Assembly: GCA_029051085.1 (NCBI GenBank)
Contig: JAIDLK010000077.1
Location: 1 to 21,610, forward strand
Direction of reading: 5' to 3'
Origin: Alphaproteobacteria bacterium
GTDB taxonomy: Bacteria; Pseudomonadota; Alphaproteobacteria; Rs-D84
Length of the DNA: 21,610 bases
Part shown: positions 1 through 6,126 of the stretch, in pieces
Numbering within the stretch: position 1 is the first letter of the stretch
Layout of the letters: each line of letters begins with the position of its first letter
Translations under genes and position numbers: made by a program
Notes under the pieces: generated by a model
The model's database searches: none
The model's input: only the letters and a program-made list of their open reading frames with translations
Told to the model about the DNA's origin: nothing

Positions 1-655
1 ATGCAATCATCGCCGGCGACATCTGTCCGACAGAGCCCAATGAAAATATTTTCGCAATTCCACCCGGCACTTCCGCAATAATACCTGCAAAAATCAACAA
101 CGATGCACCCTGACCGATACCACGGGCGGTAATCTGTTCGGCCAACCACATTACAAATACCGTACCACCAACCAGCGCGATAATCGCCGACAGTTCAAAA
201 GCAAATCCTGGATTTACAACCGCTGCGACACCATTTACCGGCGCCATCATTTCCAAGCCGCGAACAACCGCCCAGCCCTGAACAACCGCCAAAAACACCG
301 CCAGATAACGAGTGTACTGGTTAATTTTTATACGCCCCGACTCGCCCTCTTTCCGCAATTCATTCAAAGACTTGCTTGTCGCGGTCAACAACTGCAAGAC
401 AATTGATGCGGAAATATATGGGAAAATATTCAACGCCAATACAGACATACGCGACAAAGAACCACCCGAGAACATGTCAAACATGCCCATCATGCCGCTG
501 CCCTCGCCACTAAACAAATGCAGCACAGCCGACGCATTCACGCCCGGCAACGGAATAAACGACCCGACACGATATACAACCAGTGCGCCCAATGTAAATA
601 AAATGCGCTTTTGCAAATCGCTTAAGTTCCCAAAAAAGCTTTTCAAGAATTTCAT
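1..655 (-). CDS. secY: Protein translocase subunit SecY, N-terminal 218 residues (runs off window)
   Basis: This is the channel subunit of the SecYEG inner-membrane translocon, which exports unfolded proteins and inserts membrane proteins. The ATG is at 653-655, with GGAGAG eight bases upstream as ribosome-binding site. The 218 visible codons are open and match the SecY N-terminal half. A cytosolic start (MKFLKSFFGNLSDLQKR) leads into TM1 at about residues 18-37. The plug and serine/glycine-rich segment lies at about 48-70. The TM2 motif NIFPYISASIVLQLL is at 76-90, and later TM segments include FELSAIIALVGGTVFVMWLAEQ. The conserved GIGNG loop reads GIGQG (179-183), a mild substitution. The C-terminal half is outside the window. 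It is the last visible gene of the spc part, 20 bp after the 88-residue gene. Identification is firm. Confidence 0.97.
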   Translation of the reverse strand, partial: MKFLKSFFGNLSDLQKRILFTLGALVVYRVGSFIPLPGVNASAVLHLFSGEGSGMMGMFDMFSGGSLSRMSVLALNIFPYISASIVLQLLTATSKSLNELRKEGESGRIKINQYTRYLAVFLAVVQGWAVVRGLEMMAPVNGVAAVVNPGFAFELSAIIALVGGTVFVMWLAEQITARGIGQGASLLIFAGIIAEVPGGIAKIFSLGSVGQMSPAMIA

Positions 656-675
656 TCGTTTATCTCTCCGCTACC

Positions 676-942
676 TTATAAACTTTTCTGCAATATTTTA
701 TGACGCTGAATCAGACTATATTTGCGGGACGCATTGGTAAACAATATTCTGTATACCATGGTCGTCCATGCCGCCTGCATATGACAATGGTATTTTTTTG
801 GAATATAATCCGGTACCGCCAAAAACTGACACCCCGAATCAGCCTTTTCAACACCTTCCAATATTTCATCACAAACATTGGCAGGCAGGTGTTTAAAATC
901 CCGCCTTGCCAATTTTAAATATTGAGATGGTGTCATAGCCAT
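676..942 (-). CDS. Unrecognised 88-residue protein between rplO and secY
   Basis: I do not recognise this protein. Its ATG (940-942) directly follows the rplO stop (TAA then ATG, no gap). An AAGG about eight bases upstream lies inside the end of rplO, so translation is probably coupled to rplO. The predicted product is basic and soluble, with no signal peptide or clear membrane segment. It starts MAMTPSQYLKLARRDFKHL, then has an acidic stretch (DEILEGVEKAD, 25-35) and a basic C-terminus. It has three Cys (24, 38, 53), and Cys53 sits in YHCH (51-54), too little to call a metal site. rplO and secY are normally adjacent, so this is an extra gene in a conserved place. The intact frame, good start signal and tight packing favour a real gene. 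A decaying or chance frame remains possible. Confidence 0.65.
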   Translation of the reverse strand: MAMTPSQYLKLARRDFKHLPANVCDEILEGVEKADSGCQFLAVPDYIPKKYHCHMQAAWTTMVYRILFTNASRKYSLIQRHKILQKSL

Positions 943-1401
943 TTATTTAGCCTTGATAGAGCCACCTGCCTTAACAATTGCTTCTTCAGCTGCCTTGGAC
1001 CATTTGTCCGCAACAATGTTAACCGCAGACTTGATTTCACCCTTTGCCAAAACTTTCAGACCTGACATTTTGCGATTGATAATTTTAGCCGCCAACAGGG
1101 AATCAATTGTGATTACAGATTTGGCATCAATCTTGCCGGCTGCAATGAACTTTTCAATATCACCCAGATTAATGGTGACATATTCTTTTGCAAACGGATT
1201 GTTAAAGCCAAACTTCGGGAAGCGACGCAAAATCGGCATCTGTCCACCCTGGAATGTCGCCTGCTTGCGAGAACCGCTGCGAGCTTTCTGACCCTTATGA
1301 CCACGACCGGATGTTTTGCCCAAGCCGGAACCAATCCCACGACCTACGCGCTTTGCATTTTCACGTGCGCCGTAATTATCCATCAGTGCATTCAGTTTCA
1401 T
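943..1401 (-). CDS. rplO: 50S ribosomal protein L15 (uL15)
   Basis: This is a late-assembling 50S protein contacting several 23S rRNA domains. It has 152 residues, close to the usual ~145-150. The N-terminus (MKLNALMDNYGAR) is followed by the hallmark glycine/arginine-rich extension GRGIGSGLGKTSGRGHKGQK (21-40), which threads into rRNA. The globular C-terminal domain ends AIVKAGGSIKAK. The start ATG (1399-1401) is preceded by AAGGATAAG. It follows rpmD after an 85-bp gap holding two small hairpins. Its stop abuts the start of the 88-residue gene. Family assignment is certain. Confidence 0.97.
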   Translation of the reverse strand: MKLNALMDNYGARENAKRVGRGIGSGLGKTSGRGHKGQKARSGSRKQATFQGGQMPILRRFPKFGFNNPFAKEYVTINLGDIEKFIAAGKIDAKSVITIDSLLAAKIINRKMSGLKVLAKGEIKSAVNIVADKWSKAAEEAIVKAGGSIKAK

Positions 1402-1422
1402 TTTTCTTATCCTTTATCCTAC

Positions 1423-1438
1423 GACTATCTATATAGTC
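1423..1438. other. Hairpin in the rpmD–rplO gap
   Basis: GACTAT and ATAGTC form a perfect 6-bp stem around a 4-base loop. On the plus strand it is followed by six T (1439-1444), so it resembles a weak terminator in the direction opposite to the operon. No plus-strand gene precedes it. A second imperfect stem, TGTG...CACA, lies at about 1451-1466. Its role is unknown; it may be an mRNA processing or stability element. Confidence 0.5.
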
Positions 1439-1486
1439 TTTTTTCGCAATGTGACAAGTGCCACACTACTCGGTTATTATAAATAT

Positions 1487-1666
1487 TTACTGTTCAACAA
1501 CTTCAACCAGGTGTGAAACTTTGGCAATCATGCCGCGCACAACCGGGGAATCATTCAGTTCTTTTGTCTTGCCGATACGGCCCAACCCCAATGCGGCAAT
1601 AACCTTGCGCTGAGATTCCGGGCGCCCGATAAGGCTTTTTACTTGCTTTACAATTATTTTAGACAT
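1487..1666 (-). CDS. rpmD: 50S ribosomal protein L30 (uL30)
   Basis: This is a small 50S surface protein, 59 residues, read directly from the sequence: it starts MSKIIVKQVKSLIGRPESQR and ends HLVEVVEQ. The central GLGRIGKTKELNDSPVVRGMI matches the L30 signature (G-L-x-[KR]-x-x-x-x-x-x-L-x-x-[ST]-P-x-x-x-G-M-I). The length is standard for the short bacterial L30. The ATG is at 1664-1666 and the TAA at 1487-1489. It sits between rpsE and rplO, as in the canonical spc operon. L30 is missing from some bacteria, but is intact here. Confidence 0.95.
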   Translation of the reverse strand: MSKIIVKQVKSLIGRPESQRKVIAALGLGRIGKTKELNDSPVVRGMIAKVSHLVEVVEQ

Positions 1667-1696
1667 AACAAAGTACTCCGTTTCTTAGCGTTATTT

Positions 1697-2245
1697 TTAT
1701 TCTGCCGCTTCTTCCAGCTTTTTACCGTCACGACCCGCAATGATTTCTGCAACAGACTTGCCACGGCGCACCGCAACAGTCTTCGGCGAGTTCATCTTAG
1801 CGAATGCCAAGAAAGCAGCACGAATCATGTTGTTCGGATTATTAGAACCCTGGGACTTAACAACAACGTCCTGAACCCCCAAGCATTCAAATACCGCACG
1901 CAACGCACCACCAGCAATAATACCAGTACCCGGCACAGCACTGCGCACAACCAGCTTGCTGGCACCATACTTGGCCGCGCTGTCATGATGCAATGTACGA
2001 CCTTCTTTCAGCGGTACACGAATCATTTTCGCTTTGGCTGCCTTGGTTGCCTTCTGAACAGCAGACTGCACTTCCAGCGCCTTACCTTTTCCAAAGCCTA
2101 CACGACCGGCTTTGTCACCGACCACAACCAATGCCGAGAAAGACATGTTGCGACCGCCCTTAACAGTTTTCGAGACGCGATTGATAGAAACCAACTTATC
2201 TACCAAATTATCCGTCTGCAATTTTTTATCATCAAAACGTGCCAT
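1697..2245 (-). CDS. rpsE: 30S ribosomal protein S5 (uS5)
   Basis: This 30S protein acts in decoding accuracy and mRNA unwinding near the entry channel. It has 182 residues. The N-terminal double-stranded-RNA-binding-like domain contains the S5 signature (NRVSKTVKGGRNMSFSALVV, about 22-41). The loop in which spectinomycin-resistance changes occur in E. coli (V-S-K-T-V-K-G-G) is intact. The C-terminal domain carries AVPGTGIIAGGALRAVFE and the GSNNPNNMIRA segment. The tail (GRDGKKLEEAAE) is lineage-variable. rplR precedes it by 23 bp and rpmD follows after 30 bp. Confidence 0.97.
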   Translation of the reverse strand: MARFDDKKLQTDNLVDKLVSINRVSKTVKGGRNMSFSALVVVGDKAGRVGFGKGKALEVQSAVQKATKAAKAKMIRVPLKEGRTLHHDSAAKYGASKLVVRSAVPGTGIIAGGALRAVFECLGVQDVVVKSQGSNNPNNMIRAAFLAFAKMNSPKTVAVRRGKSVAEIIAGRDGKKLEEAAE

Positions 2246-2268
2246 TTATATACTCCGTATATTTCACA

Positions 2269-2625
2269 TTAAATTCTAACGCCACCGGCGCGAATAGCTT
2301 CGCACAGGGCTTTTACACGACCATGATAACGATAACCGCCACGGTCAAAATAGCAATTGTCCGCAATGTTTGCCTTAAGGACGCGTTCAGCAAATACTTT
2401 GCCTACCATTTCTGCCCCTGCAACATTCCAGCCCTGGCCCTTGAAATCTTTTTCCTTGCTTGATGCCGCGCAAATAGTATGGCCGCGAACGTCGTCAATG
2501 GCCTGAATTTCAATATGACGTCCGGAGCGGTTAACCGACAAACGAATTTTGCCGGGATTCTTTCTCTTCAGCGCGCCGCGGTTCGCCAGCGTGCGTCTTT
2601 CTTCTGTAGTCAAATGTTTCAACAT
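2269..2625 (-). CDS. rplR: 50S ribosomal protein L18 (uL18), 5S rRNA-binding
   Basis: uL18 binds 5S rRNA together with uL5 and anchors it in the central protuberance. The chosen start is the ATG at 2623-2625 (MLKHLTTEERRTLANRG), giving 118 residues, the usual size, with AGAGG about eight bases upstream. An in-frame TTG at 2643 is rejected because it has no ribosome-binding site and would place it over that signal. The RNA-binding N-terminus is rich in Arg and Lys. The core has RLSVNRSGRHIEIQAIDD and the C-terminus has FDRGGYRYHGRVKALCEAIR, the conserved L18 end. A hairpin shared with the rplE leader lies just upstream (2645-2662). Confidence 0.96.
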   Translation of the reverse strand: MLKHLTTEERRTLANRGALKRKNPGKIRLSVNRSGRHIEIQAIDDVRGHTICAASSKEKDFKGQGWNVAGAEMVGKVFAERVLKANIADNCYFDRGGYRYHGRVKALCEAIRAGGVRI

Positions 2626-2644
2626 TTTGTTTCCTCTTTTCAAA

Positions 2645-2662
2645 TCCCCGTAACAGCGGGAA
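2645..2662 (-). repeat. Intergenic hairpin upstream of rplR, copy 1 of a shared 16-bp element
   Basis: In the mRNA sense this reads TTCCCG–CTGTTA–CGGGGA, a 6-bp stem with one G·U pair and a 6-base loop. The 16 plus-strand bases at 2647-2662 (cccgtaacagcgggaa) are identical to 4606-4621 before rplE. It lies between the rplF stop and the rplR ribosome-binding site. Confidence 0.75.
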
Positions 2663-2672
2663 TCACTACTTA

Positions 2673-3224
2673 TTATTTCTTTTTGCCTTCCTTGCGGCGG
2701 ATTTTTTCGCCCTTATAGAAGATGCCTTTACCCTTATACGGATCCGCCTTGCGAACCTTGTGAACCTTATCGGCAAACTGGCCTACCAGGCACTTGTCAA
2801 CACCACTGATTGTAAATTCAGTCGGCGCATCCCCCATCTGAACAGTCAAACCTGCCGGTATCGGCATAACAACGTCATGGGAATAACCTGCAACCAAAAC
2901 CAAATCATTGCCTTTTACGGATGCTTTATAACCAACACCCTTCATATACATGGCTTTCTGGAAACCGGCAGATACACCTTCTATCGCGGCACGAACGTTG
3001 CGGGCCATTGTACCCCACATTGCACGCGATGCTTTATCTTCGGCATCTTTCGGATTAATTACAACGTGACCGTCTTCAATCTTGATATCTACCAAATTTG
3101 CATGTTTGGTATCCAACGGCAGTTTGATTTCGCCCTTCGGGCCTTTTACAACCAGAGCGGCATTCGTAATTTCAACCGAAACACCATCCTGGATTTTTAC
3201 TGGATATTTTCCTGCACGAGACAT
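2673..3224 (-). CDS. rplF: 50S ribosomal protein L6 (uL6)
   Basis: L6 sits near the factor-binding centre, by the sarcin-ricin loop and the L7/L12 stalk base. It has 183 residues with the usual duplicated alpha/beta fold. The N-terminal half begins MSRAGKYPVKIQDGVSVEI and carries LVVKGPKGEIKLPL. The C-terminal half has the L6 signature PYKGKGIFYKGEKIRRKEGKKK (about 162-183) and GVDKCLVGQFADKVHKVRKADPYKGK before it. It starts 19 bp after rpsH and is followed by a 47-bp gap to rplR. Confidence 0.97.
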   Translation of the reverse strand: MSRAGKYPVKIQDGVSVEITNAALVVKGPKGEIKLPLDTKHANLVDIKIEDGHVVINPKDAEDKASRAMWGTMARNVRAAIEGVSAGFQKAMYMKGVGYKASVKGNDLVLVAGYSHDVVMPIPAGLTVQMGDAPTEFTISGVDKCLVGQFADKVHKVRKADPYKGKGIFYKGEKIRRKEGKKK

Positions 3225-3243
3225 AACTTGTTCCTCACTTCAA

Positions 3244-3642
3244 TTATATAACCTTGCACAACACTTCACCGCCGACATTCATCAAGCGTGCCTTGTGATC
3301 GGTCATTACGCCATTGGGAGTGGATACGATAGCAATACCCAGACCATTTAATACCTTCGGCATTTTGGCACTGCCGGAATAAACACGACGGCCGGGTTTG
3401 GATACTACGGAAATTTCCTGAATTGCGCCGTTTCCGCCTACATACTTCAGCTCAACGACCAAATTGGAACGATGTTCGTCAATATTTTCTTTGCGAAAAT
3501 CTGTAATAAAACCTTCATCTTTCAGTACGGACAAAACCGCGGCGCGCAGATTGCTGGCCGGAACGGTGATGGTCTCTTTACCTGCATTCTGCCCGTTGCG
3601 AATGCGGGTCACCATATCTCCTATTGGGTGTGATAATGACAT
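3244..3642 (-). CDS. rpsH: 30S ribosomal protein S8 (uS8)
   Basis: S8 is a primary 16S rRNA-binding protein (central domain). In E. coli it is the translational repressor of the spc operon. It has 132 residues. The start MSLSHPIGDMVTRIRNGQNAG is typical. The C-terminal signature is present as VSKPGRRVYSGSAKMPKVLNGLGIAIVSTPNGVMTDHKAR, ending GGEVLCKVI. The 72-bp leader between rpsN and rpsH has two hairpins (3659-3674 and 3680-3700). They may be control elements; I could not match them to the E. coli S8 target site. Confidence 0.97.
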   Translation of the reverse strand: MSLSHPIGDMVTRIRNGQNAGKETITVPASNLRAAVLSVLKDEGFITDFRKENIDEHRSNLVVELKYVGGNGAIQEISVVSKPGRRVYSGSAKMPKVLNGLGIAIVSTPNGVMTDHKARLMNVGGEVLCKVI

Positions 3643-3658
3643 CTTTTACTCCTATTGT

Positions 3659-3674
3659 GCCGGATAATTCCGGC
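3659..3674 (-). other. Hairpin 1 in the rpsN–rpsH gap
   Basis: GCCGGA and TCCGGC form a perfect 6-bp, mostly GC stem with a 4-base loop. No U-tract follows in the mRNA, so it is not an intrinsic terminator. It lies 17 bases before the rpsH ATG and could affect rpsH translation or mRNA processing. Confidence 0.55.
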
Positions 3675-3679
3675 TCATA

Positions 3680-3700
3680 CAGCTGCATTGTCCACAGCTG
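3680..3700 (-). other. Hairpin 2 in the rpsN–rpsH gap
   Basis: Two copies of the self-complementary hexamer CAGCTG, nine bases apart, can pair to form a 6-bp stem. It lies 14 bp downstream (mRNA sense) of the rpsN stop. With 3659-3674 it fills most of the 72-bp gap. Confidence 0.5.
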
Positions 3701-3714
3701 CGCTTACTTGTTTT

Positions 3715-4017
3715 TTACCAGCTCGACTTACGTACGCCCGGCAGTTTACCTTCGGACGCCATTGTACGAACCTGCTGACGGCACAGACCGAACATACGGC
3801 TGAAACCGCGTGAACGTCCCGTAACCGAGCAACGATTGCGCAAACGCGTAGCATTCGCATTGCGCGGCAGTTTTGCCAGCTTCTTCATCGCTTCCATGCG
3901 TTCATCAGGCGTGGCATTGACGGACATCTTGGCCTTAATCGCATCATGCTTTTTGGCATACTGCGCGACCAGTTTTTCACGTCTTTTCTGTTTGTTTATC
4001 AACGCTAACTTAGCCAT
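3715..4017 (-). CDS. rpsN: 30S ribosomal protein S14 (uS14), zinc-free long form
   Basis: S14 is a 30S head protein assembling next to S3, S10 and S19. It has 100 residues, the long form that lacks the CxxC–CxxC zinc site. The only cysteines (in NRCSVTGR and GLCRQQ) are not arranged as zinc ligands. The S14 signature region reads LRNRCSVTGRSRGFSRMFGL, and the end, PGVRKSSW, is the classic S14 C-terminus. It starts at ATG 4015-4017, 18 bp after rplE. Confidence 0.97.
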   Translation of the reverse strand: MAKLALINKQKRREKLVAQYAKKHDAIKAKMSVNATPDERMEAMKKLAKLPRNANATRLRNRCSVTGRSRGFSRMFGLCRQQVRTMASEGKLPGVRKSSW

Positions 4018-4035
4018 TTTTTTTCCTTACTCTTA

Positions 4036-4581
4036 TTATTTCAATACCAACGGCAGACCGATTTTTACCAGCAACGCACGTGCTTCGTCATCTGTCTTTG
4101 CACTTGTGGCGATAACAATATCCATACCGCGAATTGCATCAATCTTGTCTACTGAGATTTCCGGGAAAATCAAATGTTCTTTGATACCAAAGGCATAATT
4201 TCCACGACCATCAAACTTAGACTTGGACAATCCACGAAAGTCCTTTACGCGCGGCAATGCAACCGTAATCAGTTTATCCAAGAAATCATACATTCTTTTT
4301 CCACGCAGTGTAACCTTTGTACCAATAGGCTGACCTTCACGCAGACGATATGTCGCAATGGATTTCTTTGCACGTGTAATAACGGACTTCTGAGCCGCAA
4401 TTGCTGTCAAATCAGCAGCAGCAGCATCCAGTTTCTTTTTATCGGATACAGCTTCACCAACGCCCATGTTTAAAACAATTTTCGTCAGCTTCGGAACTTC
4501 CATAGGATTTTTATATCCAAATTCTTTTACCAGTTCCGGCACGATATTTTTTTCATAAATTTCACGCAATCTGCTTTGCAT
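4036..4581 (-). CDS. rplE: 50S ribosomal protein L5 (uL5), 5S rRNA-binding
   Basis: uL5 binds 5S rRNA with uL18 and touches P-site tRNA and the 30S head through bridge B1b. It has 181 residues. It starts MQSRLREIYEKNIVPELVKEFGYKNPMEVPKL, with the L5 signature LTKIVLNMGVGEAVSDKK (about 32-49). Other conserved parts are TRAKKSIATYRLREGQPIGTKVTLRG, LPRVKDFRGLS and NYAFGIKEHLIFPEI. The hairpin at 4603-4622, shared with the rplR leader, precedes its ribosome-binding site (AAGGA). Confidence 0.97.
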   Translation of the reverse strand: MQSRLREIYEKNIVPELVKEFGYKNPMEVPKLTKIVLNMGVGEAVSDKKKLDAAAADLTAIAAQKSVITRAKKSIATYRLREGQPIGTKVTLRGKRMYDFLDKLITVALPRVKDFRGLSKSKFDGRGNYAFGIKEHLIFPEISVDKIDAIRGMDIVIATSAKTDDEARALLVKIGLPLVLK

Positions 4582-4602
4582 TTTTTTATTCCTTACAGTT
4601 TA

Positions 4603-4622
4603 TTTCCCGTAACAGCGGGAAA
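4603..4622 (-). repeat. Intergenic hairpin upstream of rplE, copy 2 of the shared 16-bp element
   Basis: TTTCCCG and CGGGAAA form a perfect 7-bp stem around a 6-base loop (CTGTTA in mRNA sense). The core 4606-4621 is identical to 2647-2662 before rplR. It lies between the rplX stop and the rplE ribosome-binding site, with no U-tract after it. Confidence 0.78.
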
Positions 4623-4628
4623 CCATTC

Positions 4629-4931
4629 TTATATTTCAGCCCCGGATTTTTTTGCAACGCGAACTTTTTTACCCTGTTCGATTTTATATCCGACACGCGT
4701 GGCCTTTTTGGTTTTCGGGTCAATCAGCGCAACATTGGATACATGAACTGGTGCTTCACGGTCAATAATGTGGCCGGGCTGTTCTTGCGTGGGCTTGATA
4801 TGCCATTTACGGCGGTTCACACCCTCTACAACAACGCGGGATTCTGTCGGACGCGCCTCCAGCACTTTGCCTTTGACGCCCTTGTATTTCCCGGAGATAA
4901 CTACGACTTCGTCGCCTTTCTTTATTTTCAT
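4629..4931 (-). CDS. rplX: 50S ribosomal protein L24 (uL24)
   Basis: L24 is an early assembly initiator that binds the 5' part of 23S rRNA near the exit tunnel. It has 100 residues. The N-terminal KOW motif reads KKGDEVVVISGKYKGVKGKV (3-22) and includes the L24 signature. The middle has NRRKWHIKPTQEQPGHIIDREAPVHVSNVALIDP, followed by a basic end. It starts 41 bp after rplN; that gap holds no clear hairpin. Confidence 0.96.
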   Translation of the reverse strand: MKIKKGDEVVVISGKYKGVKGKVLEARPTESRVVVEGVNRRKWHIKPTQEQPGHIIDREAPVHVSNVALIDPKTKKATRVGYKIEQGKKVRVAKKSGAEI

Positions 4932-4972
4932 TTTACTCGCCTTTTATCTTTTATTCACCTGTCGGCCAATAT

Positions 4973-5347
4973 TTATATTACCTCTGGGGCCAAGGAGACA
5001 ATCTTCTGAACATCGTATTTACGACGAACTTCACGGGCAATCGGCCCAAAAATACGGGTTCCAATCGGCTCAAAGTTGTTTTTGTTAATCAAAACAACCG
5101 CATTGTCATCAAAACGGATAATAGAACCGTCCGGACGCTTTACCGGGAACTTTGTACGAACAATAATCGCACGCTGAACCGTACCTTTCTGAACCTTACC
5201 ACGCGGAATCGCTTCCTTGATGGCAACGACGATTTTGTCGCCAACCGTTGCATAACGACGATGAGAACCGCCCAAAACTTTGATGCACATCGCTTTACGC
5301 GCACCAGAGTTATCTGCAACCGTCATAACTGTTTCATTCTGAATCAT
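4973..5347 (-). CDS. rplN: 50S ribosomal protein L14 (uL14)
   Basis: L14 is at the subunit interface, contacting 16S helix 44 through bridges B5 and B8, and is the RsfS silencing-factor site. It has 124 residues (usually 122). It begins MIQNETVMTVADNSGARKAMC and holds the L14 signature ADNSGARKAMCIKVLGG (11-27). The rest (IPRGKVQKGTVQRAIIVRTK, IIRFDDNAVVLIN, GTRIFGPIAREVR) is highly conserved. It is preceded by a 115-bp gap after rpsQ. Confidence 0.98.
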   Translation of the reverse strand: MIQNETVMTVADNSGARKAMCIKVLGGSHRRYATVGDKIVVAIKEAIPRGKVQKGTVQRAIIVRTKFPVKRPDGSIIRFDDNAVVLINKNNFEPIGTRIFGPIAREVRRKYDVQKIVSLAPEVI

Positions 5348-5462
5348 TTTTTTACCCTATATCCTGCAAGCAGGGCAATCCCCCGCCGCTTTGTTATGGG
5401 TCCCGACTGTCACAATGCCCCCATTCCTTGGCAACGTAACCTCAAAGAACCCGTGAGCTGTT
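5348..5462 (-). other. 115-bp gap between rpsQ and rplN
   Basis: This is a long gap for an spc-type cluster. It contains a short palindrome (CCTGCTTGCAGG in mRNA sense, 5363-5374) and a G-rich stretch around 5380-5395. The only reading frame is a 25-codon TTG-started one (5357-5434) with GAGG upstream, too short and weak to call a gene. I see no promoter or terminator. Confidence 0.5.
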
Positions 5463-5732
5463 TTAGTCCACTACTTCAACTTCATCGTTCTTGGAAACAC
5501 CAACGCGTCCCTTTACGACCCAAGACTTCGTCTTGGAAATCGGACGATGTTCTTCAATCGCAACAATGTCACCAACTTTGAATTCGTTGTTTTCATCGTG
5601 CGCCTTGTACTTTTTATTCTGCTTCACGAACTTACCGTACAGCGGATGGCGGAAACGACGTTCCACTTCAACAACAACCGTTTTGTCGTTTGCTGTACTT
5701 TTAACTGTTCCCTGCAGTATACGTCTTGGCAT
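5463..5732 (-). CDS. rpsQ: 30S ribosomal protein S17 (uS17)
   Basis: S17 is an early-binding 30S protein with an OB fold that contacts the 5' and central domains of 16S rRNA. It has 89 residues. It starts MPRRILQGTVKSTANDKTVVVEVERRFRHPLYGKFVK, and the S17 signature GDIVAIEEHRPISKTKSW is at about 53-70. The C-terminus (VGVSKNDEVEVVD) is variable. The ATG is 5730-5732. An alternative small frame (5701-5841) overlaps its first 32 bases in another frame. Confidence 0.97.
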   Translation of the reverse strand: MPRRILQGTVKSTANDKTVVVEVERRFRHPLYGKFVKQNKKYKAHDENNEFKVGDIVAIEEHRPISKTKSWVVKGRVGVSKNDEVEVVD

Positions 5733-5841
5733 AACTTATGTCCCTTACCTGTTTTAACCCCCAGTTTCCGGCCATTATGGCATACACCACACAGCCGGAC
5801 CCGACGGTCAATTTACTTGTTTTTTTAACCAATTTCGGCAT
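5701..5841 (-). CDS. Possible 46-residue small protein overlapping the rpsQ start
   Basis: This frame opens at ATG 5839-5841 in the unusually long rpmC–rpsQ gap and stops at TAA 5701-5703 inside rpsQ, in another frame. It predicts a basic N-terminus (MPKLVKKTSKL), then a mildly hydrophobic stretch (TVGSGCVVYAIMAGNWGL). No Shine-Dalgarno is visible; the upstream 40 bases are very AT-rich. It may be a real small protein coupled to rpsQ or a chance frame. I rate it speculative. Confidence 0.25.
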   Translation of the reverse strand: MPKLVKKTSKLTVGSGCVVYAIMAGNWGLKQVRDISYAKTYTAGNS

Positions 5842-5885
5842 ATGATATCTAAAAAATTAAAAATATCAACCAAAATCAGCAATTT
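5733..5885 (-). other. 153-bp gap between rpmC and rpsQ
   Basis: This is the longest gap within the ribosomal-protein cluster. Its upstream third (mRNA sense, about 5842-5885) is almost all A/T and holds an imperfect inverted repeat (GATAT...ATATC). A weak promoter-like pair (TTGATA, 17 bp, ATCATA) ends just before the ATG of the possible 46-residue frame. Nearer rpsQ, CCGGC and GCCGG can form a longer-loop stem (about 5769-5798). Confidence 0.4.
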
Positions 5886-6080
5886 TTATTTTTTTGCTGC
5901 ATTCAGCTTTGTTTTGACGCGTGCAATTTCACGACGGGTCTGACGAATAACGTGTGTCTTCGGCATCTGGCCCGCGGCATGCTGGAAGCGCTGGTTCATC
6001 TGTTCTTTTTTCAAATCAACCAGTTTGCTCTGCAAAGCTTCCACCGTCAAAGATTCTTTTTCAACTTTCTTGTCTGCCAT
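5886..6080 (-). CDS. rpmC: 50S ribosomal protein L29 (uL29)
   Basis: L29 is a small two-helix 50S protein beside the tunnel exit, next to L23, where nascent-chain factors dock. It has 64 residues. Helix 1 is SLTVEALQSKLVDLKKEQMNQRFQ. The L29 signature region follows as QMPKTHVIRQTRREIARVKTKL, ending NAAKK. It follows rplP by 46 bp (with a hairpin) and is followed by the 153-bp gap. Confidence 0.96.
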   Translation of the reverse strand: MADKKVEKESLTVEALQSKLVDLKKEQMNQRFQHAAGQMPKTHVIRQTRREIARVKTKLNAAKK

Positions 6081-6094
6081 CTTAGCTACCTTTT

Positions 6095-6119
6095 TTGCAT
6101 CCCCTTATAGAAAATGCAA
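6095..6119 (-). other. Hairpin in the rplP–rpmC gap
   Basis: TTGCAT and ATGCAA form a 6-bp stem around a 13-base loop that contains TCTATA in the mRNA sense. That is a partial match to the loop of the hairpins at 6582-6600 and 8158-8183. It lies just before the rpmC start and has no U-tract. Confidence 0.45.
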
Positions 6120-6126
6120 CCTTTTG

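Noticed and set aside
312..740. 142-codon plus-strand open frame over the secY start
   Set aside because: It is antisense to secY, whose 218 codons match the family throughout.
1423..1444. Hairpin plus T6 on the plus strand resembling a terminator
   Set aside because: There is no plus-strand gene upstream, and the AT-rich 6-bp stem is weak, so it is listed only as an intergenic hairpin.
2626..2643. TTG start giving a six-residue longer L18
   Set aside because: The ribosome-binding site (AGAGG) lies between this TTG and the ATG at 2625, so it serves the ATG.
5357..5434. 25-codon TTG-started frame with GAGG upstream in the rpsQ–rplN gap, containing CPAC
   Set aside because: It is too short and uses a rare start; chance frames of this size are expected. 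Comparative data would be needed.
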